Below the pieces are notes generated by a model, which ran no database searches, was not told the DNA's origin, and saw only the letters and a list, made by a program, of their open reading frames with translations. 64,000 bases of DNA from Brockia lithotrophica. Lineage in GTDB: Bacteria; Bacillota; Bacilli; Thermicanales; DSM-22653. Shown one piece after another: positions 58,531 to 64,000 of the stretch. Location: positions 124,001 to 188,000 of the forward strand of contig PEBW01000002.1 of the NCBI GenBank assembly GCA_003050565.1. The letters run 5' to 3'. The position numbers and the translations under genes are program-made. Numbering within the stretch: the first letter of the stretch is position 1; each line of letters starts with the position of its first letter.

Positions 58531-58580
58531 CGTACACCCCCCCTTACACCGTACCGTAGGAGCGAAGTGCGGTAAAGGGG

Positions 58581-58604
58581 GGACGAGAGGTTCCCCTCTC
58601 GTCC
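58581..58604. repeat. Perfect inverted repeat in the divergent promoter region
   Basis: GGACGAGAGG-TTCC-CCTCTCGTCC, 50 bp upstream of the response regulator start and 150 bp upstream of addB. It lies between divergent genes, so it is not a terminator for either; an operator or an mRNA leader structure is possible. On the plus strand a weak promoter TTGTCA-N17-TAGCTT at about 58,672-58,700 could serve addB. Confidence 0.5.
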
Positions 58605-58756
58605 GCGTCTCGGCCGCACAGCAGGGAGAGCCGGGGAGAAGAGAAAGCGGGAAGTTTCTCGTCCCCTCCCTTGTCAACGACCCCGAGACCTGCTAGCTTA
58701 GATTTTAGAAGACGCGAACACATGTTTCCGGTAGCCCCGAGAGGGAGTTGGGTGCG

Positions 58757-61700
58757 ATGGGGCTTACGTTTTTGTTGGGACCGGCGGGCAGCGGGAAGAC
58801 GGCCTGGATCCTCGAACGACTCAGGCAGCGCGAACGGGAGGACCCGCTGGGGCCTCCCCTTCTCTACATCGTCCCGGAACACATGACGCACGACGCCGAG
58901 CGGGCGCTCCTCGCTTTTGGCCTGAACGGCGTGATCCGCACGCAGGTGGTCGGCCTCGGCCGCCTCTTTTGGTGGCTGGAAGGCGAAGGCGACGACGAAC
59001 CCCTTCGCCCCGTGAGCACCGCGGCGGTGCAGGCGCTCCTCGCCCTCTCCGTCGCCCGCAACAGCTGCCGGAAAGACGAAGGGCACTTTTCCGGACTCGG
59101 ACCCGACGCTCCGCGTATCCTGCGCGAGGCGATCGACGAATTCCGGCACAACCGGCTCACGGCGGGAGAGCTCCAAGCGCTCTTGGCGCGGCTCGGCGGA
59201 GATGACCGAGGAACAGACACCCCCGGACGGGAGGCGGCGAGCCCCGCGGAGCGCCGCCGCCTGCGCGAAAAGCTGGAAGCCTTCCTCTGTCTCTGGCAGG
59301 AGCGCGACCGCGTTCTGGGCGAGAAATTCGGCGACTACCCCGAGCGCCTCGCCCGGCTCGTGCGGCGCCTGGAGCGTTCCCACGAGCTCCTGAGAGAGAG
59401 TGAAGTGTACGTCGACGGCTTCGAACGCCTCTCCCCGCTCGAGCAGGAGGTGCTCCTCTCCCTCGTCCGCATGAGCCGAGAGGCGTACGTCGCCCTGACC
59501 CTCGACCCCGACGCGCTGCCCCGAGAACTCGACCCTCCGCCGGATGCCCGGGAAACCGCCGAAAGACTCGGCGACCCCGAGGATCCCCGTCCCCTCTGGA
59601 CGGACGCCGCCGTTCTATACGAACGCCTCCGCCGAGGGGCCGAAACCCGGGGGATCGAAGTGAGTGTACGTCCATTCCGAGATCGTCCGCGCTTCCTCCA
59701 CCCCGCCCTTCGCGGGGCGGTCGAGCGCGTGGAGGACTTTTTCGGCGGCGGCTCGAAGGAGGGCGCACGGCGCGATCCGGATTTCGGCGCGGCAACCGCC
59801 GATCCCGGACTTCGGGTTTCCGCGCACGCGCGGCCGAGCGAAGAAGTCGAGGCCGTGGCGCAGGAGATCCTCCGCCTCGTGGGCACGGGTGCGTACCGCT
59901 TCCGGGACATCGCCGTCTACTTCCGCGATGAGGCGTACGGTCCGCTCTTGGAGGCGGCTTTGACGCGCCACCGCATCCCCTTTTTCCAGGTGACGCGGGC
60001 GGGCGTTTCCGCCCATCCCTTTTTCTTCTTCCTCGGGCGCCTCGCGAAACTCTCCCGCCGCCGTGCGGACCGCGAGACGCTCCTCGCCTGCCTGCGCACG
60101 GAGCTCCTCCTTCCGCAGGGGATGGAGCCCGCGCGTTTCCGCGAGGCCGTCGACCGCCTGGAACTCCTCGCGCGCACGTACGGAGTCCGCACCCTCGGAG
60201 CGGGAGGCGAACTCTCCCGCCGTCTCAAACAGGTGCTCGCCCGCGACGGACGGGTGACGCCGGACGTAAACCGCGTCGTCTCCGAGAGCCTCCTCCCGAT
60301 CCTGCGCCTGCGGCGCGCGTTCCGCGGGCGTTTCCGCGTGGCCGACGGGATTCGCCTCCTCGACGCCTTCGGCAAAGAACACGGACTCCCCGAACGCCTC
60401 CGAACTTGGGAAGAAGAGGCGCGAGAACGCGGCGAACTCGACCGGGCGCAGGTCCACCGCCAGATCTGGCGCCTCTGGCGCTCCTACGCCGAAGAGCTCA
60501 CCCTCCTCCTCGGGGACGAAGAAGTCCCGGCGGATACGTTCTTCCAAATCCTCCTCGCCGGCGTCGAAGACCTCTCCGTGGGGCTCATCCCCCCGACGCT
60601 CGACCAGGTGCACCTCGTGCTCGCGGACCGCGGCGAGTTTGCGGACGTGCGCGTGGCCTTCGTCCTCGGGATGGCGGACGGGTCCTTCCCCCGACCCCGT
60701 TCTCTGGGATCCCTCTTCGACGCGCGGGAACGCGAGGCGCTGCGCGCCTCCGGTATCGAGCTCGCGGACGACGACGAGGAGCAGCGGCGGGAGGTGTGGA
60801 TCGCCTACCGCACGCTCAGCCGCGCCCGCGAACGCCTCTACCTCTCCTACGCCCTCACCGACGGGCTTGAGGCGCGAAACCCCTCCCCCTTTCTCTACGT
60901 GCTCGGGGAAACCGCCGACGCGTACGAAAAATCCGCAAAATCCGCCGCGCCGAACTCCGGAGAGACCGGGGAAGCTCCGATCCTCCCCCCGGGCCGCGGC
61001 AGTCCGCCCGGCGCCCTCGCCCCGCGCCACGAAATCCTCCTCCGCAGGCTCACTCCTCCACCGCCAAGGCTCTCTCCTTCCCTCGCCCGGCACCTCTTCC
61101 TCAAGCGGGAAGAGGGAGACGACCTGCGCTTCTCCGTGAGCGCATCCCGGGCGGAAACTTTCTACACCTGCCCTTATCGACACTTCCTCGGCTACGGGCT
61201 GCGGCTGGAAGAGGACCGCGGCCCCCTCGACGCCGCGGACCTGGGAACGCTTTTCCACGACCTTTTGCGCCGTCTCCTCCAAGACCTCGCCCAAGAAACG
61301 TCGGGCGGAAGCGCCGAGGCGACGAGAGAGGGAAAACCGCAGGCGCACGAGGCCGAGCACGAACGTCTCCTCGCGGACCTTCTCGACGGCTCGCCGGAGC
61401 GCTACGCGCGCCTGCGCCCGCTGCTACGAACCGGAGTCGGACGGGCGGTCCTCGCCCCCGTCGTCCGGCGCATCGCCGCGCACATTCGGGAAGAAAGGCG
61501 GCGCAGCGACTTCGCGGCCGTACGCACCGAACTTCCGGTTTCCCTCGAAATCGGCTTTCTCGAAGACATCCCCGCCCGCCTCGTCCTCGAAGGGCGGATC
61601 GACCGCCTCGACATCTGGCAACCCGATACGGGACGTGCCCCCGAGGAGTTCGTGCGCGTGATCGACTACAAGACGTCGTGGCACCCCTTTGCCCTCCCCC

Positions 61701-62320
61701 ACCTCGCCTACGGGATCGACCTCCAGCTGCCCGCGTACCTCCTCGCCGCCCTGCGCGGCGACGAGCCCGACGGTTTCCCTCGCCGAGTCCGCAAACCCGC
61801 CGGAATGTTCTACGCCCCGATCCACCGCCGCCCCAAAAGGCTCGACCTTCCCCCCGAACCGACCCAGGCGGCCGCGGGAGGCGACGACCCCATCTGGGAA
61901 GAACACCTCAGGCACTTCCGCTGGGAAGGGGGCGTCCTGCGCGACCCGGAAGTCCTCAAGGCTATGGACCGAAAGCTTGCGGGCGGCCCTGCGAAAGCGC
62001 GCCGGTCCCCCTTCTTCTCCGCCGCCCTGAACCAATCCGGCGAAGTCGACGAGCGGTCGTCCGCCTTCACCGCGGAAGAATTCGATATGCTCGTAGAGCT
62101 CGCGAAGCGCCTCCTCGTCGACGCCGCGCGCCGCTCCCTCTCCGGAGACATCGCCCCCCGTCCCCTCCGCCGCCAGGGCGAAGACGCCTGCGCAACCTGT
62201 CCCTTTCGGACGATCTGTCCGTACCGCAAGGAGGCGCACCGCCGCAACGTGCCCAAGCTCAAGCGGGAAGCGATCTTCGCGGCCTTCTCCGCCGCCTCGG
62301 GGAAGGGGGAGGAAGCATGA
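58757..62320 (+). CDS. addB: ATP-dependent helicase/nuclease subunit B
   Basis: AddB forms with AddA the helicase-nuclease that processes double-strand breaks for RecA. The 1187-residue product has an N-terminal Walker A LLGPAGSGKT (residues 7-15), an inactive-helicase middle, and a C-terminal RecB-type nuclease domain with GTLFHDLL, LVLEGRIDRLD and VIDYKTS. The four iron-sulfur cysteines of AddB are C805 (FYTCPYRHF) and C1145, C1148, C1154 (ACATCPFRTIC). The ATG at 58757 follows GAGGGAG by 9 nt. The stop overlaps the addA start (ATGA). Confidence 0.96.
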   Translation: MGLTFLLGPAGSGKTAWILERLRQREREDPLGPPLLYIVPEHMTHDAERALLAFGLNGVIRTQVVGLGRLFWWLEGEGDDEPLRPVSTAAVQALLALSVARNSCRKDEGHFSGLGPDAPRILREAIDEFRHNRLTAGELQALLARLGGDDRGTDTPGREAASPAERRRLREKLEAFLCLWQERDRVLGEKFGDYPERLARLVRRLERSHELLRESEVYVDGFERLSPLEQEVLLSLVRMSREAYVALTLDPDALPRELDPPPDARETAERLGDPEDPRPLWTDAAVLYERLRRGAETRGIEVSVRPFRDRPRFLHPALRGAVERVEDFFGGGSKEGARRDPDFGAATADPGLRVSAHARPSEEVEAVAQEILRLVGTGAYRFRDIAVYFRDEAYGPLLEAALTRHRIPFFQVTRAGVSAHPFFFFLGRLAKLSRRRADRETLLACLRTELLLPQGMEPARFREAVDRLELLARTYGVRTLGAGGELSRRLKQVLARDGRVTPDVNRVVSESLLPILRLRRAFRGRFRVADGIRLLDAFGKEHGLPERLRTWEEEARERGELDRAQVHRQIWRLWRSYAEELTLLLGDEEVPADTFFQILLAGVEDLSVGLIPPTLDQVHLVLADRGEFADVRVAFVLGMADGSFPRPRSLGSLFDAREREALRASGIELADDDEEQRREVWIAYRTLSRARERLYLSYALTDGLEARNPSPFLYVLGETADAYEKSAKSAAPNSGETGEAPILPPGRGSPPGALAPRHEILLRRLTPPPPRLSPSLARHLFLKREEGDDLRFSVSASRAETFYTCPYRHFLGYGLRLEEDRGPLDAADLGTLFHDLLRRLLQDLAQETSGGSAEATREGKPQAHEAEHERLLADLLDGSPERYARLRPLLRTGVGRAVLAPVVRRIAAHIREERRRSDFAAVRTELPVSLEIGFLEDIPARLVLEGRIDRLDIWQPDTGRAPEEFVRVIDYKTSWHPFALPHLAYGIDLQLPAYLLAALRGDEPDGFPRRVRKPAGMFYAPIHRRPKRLDLPPEPTQAAAGGDDPIWEEHLRHFRWEGGVLRDPEVLKAMDRKLAGGPAKARRSPFFSAALNQSGEVDERSSAFTAEEFDMLVELAKRLLVDAARRSLSGDIAPRPLRRQGEDACATCPFRTICPYRKEAHRRNVPKLKREAIFAAFSAASGKGEEA

Positions 62321-64000
62321 ACTGGACGCCGGAACAAGAACTCGCCATCTCCTGGCGGCGCGGACCCCTCCTCGTCTCGGCTTCGGCGGGGAGCGGCAAG
62401 ACGGCGGTGCTCGTGGCCCGCGTCATGCGCCTCGTCCTCGAGGAGGGGGTCGATATCGACCGCCTCCTCATCGTCACCTTCACGCGTGCGGCGGCCGAGG
62501 AGATGAAGGCGAGGATCCGCCGCGCCCTCGAAGAACGCCTGCGGGAAGCTTCGGGCGGAAAAAGCCGCGAGGCGCAGCGCCTGCGCCGCCAGATCTTCCT
62601 CCTGGGGCGAGCCCCCATCCAGACGCTCCACGCCTACCTCGCCGACCTCCTCCGGCGCCACGGACAGAAGATCGGCCTTAGCCCGCGCTTCTCCTTGCTC
62701 GACGACGCCGAGGCGCAGCTCCTCCAAGAAGACGTGCTCCGCACCTACCTCCACGAAACCGTGGAACGCTTCCTCCGGGAGGACCCGGAGGCCGCGCGGG
62801 CATTTCTGTCGCGCTACGGGCACCCCGTGCACCACCTCGGCGACCTCGAGAAGGTGATCCTCACCCTCGTACGCTTCGCCCGCGTAACCCCCGACCCGCA
62901 GAAGTGGTTCGAGGACGTCCTCCTCCCCTACCGCGCCGCCCGCTCACCCTCGACCCCTTCGCAAGGCGTCGAGGAAGCGCTCGGGCGCTGGCAGGAGGGC
63001 GCCCTCCTCGAAGCGCGGGCGATGGTCGCCAACGCGGTGCGCGACCTCGAGGAAGCCATCGCCCTGGCCCAAGAACCGGGAGGGCCGCGGGCATACCTCG
63101 AACAACTCCAAGCCGAAAGGGACGCCCTCGCCTCCCTCGCCGAGGAAAGGGAATGGGAACCCTTTGCCCGGGGGCTGCGGGAACTTTCCTTCGGGCGTCT
63201 TCCGGCAATCCGCAGGGGGAAAACCGGCGACGAGGTCGACGAGGAACTTCAAGAAGCCGTCAAGAAGCGCAGGGAGAGGGTCAAGAAGATCGTCAGGGAT
63301 GGCCTTCAGAAGAGCTACTTCGCCCGGCCGTACGCGGAAGTGCGCGATGCCGTGGTCCGCGTCGCTCCCGACGTCGAGCGCCTCGTGGAGTGGGCCCGGA
63401 GCTTTCTCGAGGCGTACGAAAAGCGCAAGCGCGCGCTCGGCGTACTGGACTTCGAAGACTTGGAGCAGCTGTCCTTGGAGCTTCTCGGGCGGGACGGCGG
63501 CCAGTTGGTGCGGGAACTGCAGTCCACCCTCGAGGGAGTGCTCGTCGACGAGGCACAGGACCTCAACCCCGTACAAATGGCGCTCTTGGAAAAGATCGCC
63601 CCCCCGGAGAAGCTCTTCTTCGTAGGCGACGTAAAGCAGAGCATCTACGGCTTCCGACTCGCCGAACCGCGCCTCTTCCTCGAGCTCTACGAGAGCTACA
63701 CCCCCCTGAAGATTCCGGAGGCGAAGGATTCCCCGTCGCCCCTCCCCCTCGATCCCGAAAGAGGGGGAACTCCCGAGAGCCCGGACGCGGCGCCGACCGG
63801 CTTATCGGGGTGGGAAACGACTCCCGGGGGATCGGAGAAAGCCCGCGGGGGATTCCGCGTCGACCTCCCCCACAACTTCCGAAGCACTCCCGAACTCCTG
63901 GACGGCGTGAACCGCCTCATGGGCGCCCTCATGGAAAGGGAGATCGGGGGCATCGACTACCACGAGGGGCACCGCCTGAAGCCCGCGCCCCACGCCGTAT
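62317..64000 (+). CDS. addA: ATP-dependent helicase/nuclease subunit A (3' end outside window)
   Basis: UvrD-family helicase with C-terminal nuclease, partner of AddB. 561 codons are visible with no stop. Motifs: Q-motif WTPEQELAI, Walker A SASAGSGKTAVL (about residues 21-32), motif Ia TFTRAAAEEMKARI, DFEDLE stretch, Walker B VLVDEAQDLNPVQ, motif III FFVGDVKQSIYGFR, and LPHNFRS. A low-complexity insert rich in Pro/Ser/Gly (63,700-63,840) interrupts the region between motif III and LPHNFRS. The ATG at 62317 has AAGGGGGAGG and overlaps the addB stop. Nuclease motifs lie beyond the window. Confidence 0.96.
   Translation, partial: MNWTPEQELAISWRRGPLLVSASAGSGKTAVLVARVMRLVLEEGVDIDRLLIVTFTRAAAEEMKARIRRALEERLREASGGKSREAQRLRRQIFLLGRAPIQTLHAYLADLLRRHGQKIGLSPRFSLLDDAEAQLLQEDVLRTYLHETVERFLREDPEAARAFLSRYGHPVHHLGDLEKVILTLVRFARVTPDPQKWFEDVLLPYRAARSPSTPSQGVEEALGRWQEGALLEARAMVANAVRDLEEAIALAQEPGGPRAYLEQLQAERDALASLAEEREWEPFARGLRELSFGRLPAIRRGKTGDEVDEELQEAVKKRRERVKKIVRDGLQKSYFARPYAEVRDAVVRVAPDVERLVEWARSFLEAYEKRKRALGVLDFEDLEQLSLELLGRDGGQLVRELQSTLEGVLVDEAQDLNPVQMALLEKIAPPEKLFFVGDVKQSIYGFRLAEPRLFLELYESYTPLKIPEAKDSPSPLPLDPERGGTPESPDAAPTGLSGWETTPGGSEKARGGFRVDLPHNFRSTPELLDGVNRLMGALMEREIGGIDYHEGHRLKPAPHAV

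Noticed and set aside
1-64000. CRISPR arrays and phage clusters
   Set aside because: No regularly spaced short repeats and no cas genes; the holin-like gene stands alone without other phage genes.

Overview
The window is one contiguous bacterial segment that is GC-rich except for a sharply AT-richer block at about 34.87-38.3 kb and a smaller one at 43.1-44.7 kb. Gene content and order point to a spore-forming member of the Firmicutes (Bacilli): spoVS, cotE, spoIIIE, tepA and ylzJ are present, and the minus-strand order tepA-ylzJ-spoIIIE ... ymfI-ymfJ-ymfK-rodZ-(rimO)-pgsA-cinA-recA-rny-ymdB-spoVS ... miaB-ymcA-cotE-mutS matches the Bacillus subtilis block between tepA and mutS. The high GC, the abundance of GTG starts and the RimO gene (absent from B. 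subtilis) suggest a deep-branching, perhaps thermophilic, lineage of the Brockia/Hydrogenibacillus type; that placement is inference only.

Layout. 1-7.4 kb (minus): mutS (3' end cut by the window edge), a large amidoligase-like protein, cotE, ymcA, miaB. 7.4-9.9 kb (plus): a divergent purine permease and a Phd-type antitoxin/PIN toxin pair that interrupt the conserved order. 10.1-34.6 kb (minus): mnmM (ytqB), dipeptidase, spoVS, ymdB, rny, recA, a DEAD-box helicase, cinA-pgsA-rimO (overlapping frames), rodZ, ymfK, ymfJ, ymfI joined to a nucleoside ABC importer (nupNOPQ), then spoIIIE, ylzJ, tepA.

34.7-44.75 kb is an accessory region. Its AT-rich left half holds small minus-strand genes, most of them broken by in-frame stops or frameshifts: a secreted protein, a DUF4176 protein of the kind found beside type VII secretion/LXG toxin loci, a Gly/Ser-rich toxin-like domain and a four-helix membrane protein, plus a 160-bp direct repeat. 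The right half holds a tRNA-Ala(CGC) flanked by two hairpins in opposite orientation, a ydbS-ydbT-like PH-domain pair and a DUF4236-TPR gene. Direct repeats show these three genes to be the survivors of a duplicated cassette in which each copy lost different genes. A YdcF-family gene and an MFS gene with an internal deletion mark the right border.

44.75-64 kb returns to GC-rich sequence: ccdA, a YqjD/YqjE-like membrane pair, a PfpI/DJ-1 protein, a secreted ferritin-like (DUF2202) protein, type II NADH dehydrogenase preceded by a good Rex-type operator, a CbbY-like phosphatase, gltX, a BceRS-BceAB-like antibiotic-sensing/transport module on the minus strand, and divergent addB-addA (addA cut by the right edge).

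No CRISPR array, rRNA, integrase or transposase gene was found. The most interesting areas are the decaying toxin/immunity-like island with its serial stop codons, the reciprocally degraded PH/DUF4236 duplication, the amidoligase placed between cotE and mutS, and the regulatory layouts at recA-rny and ndh.
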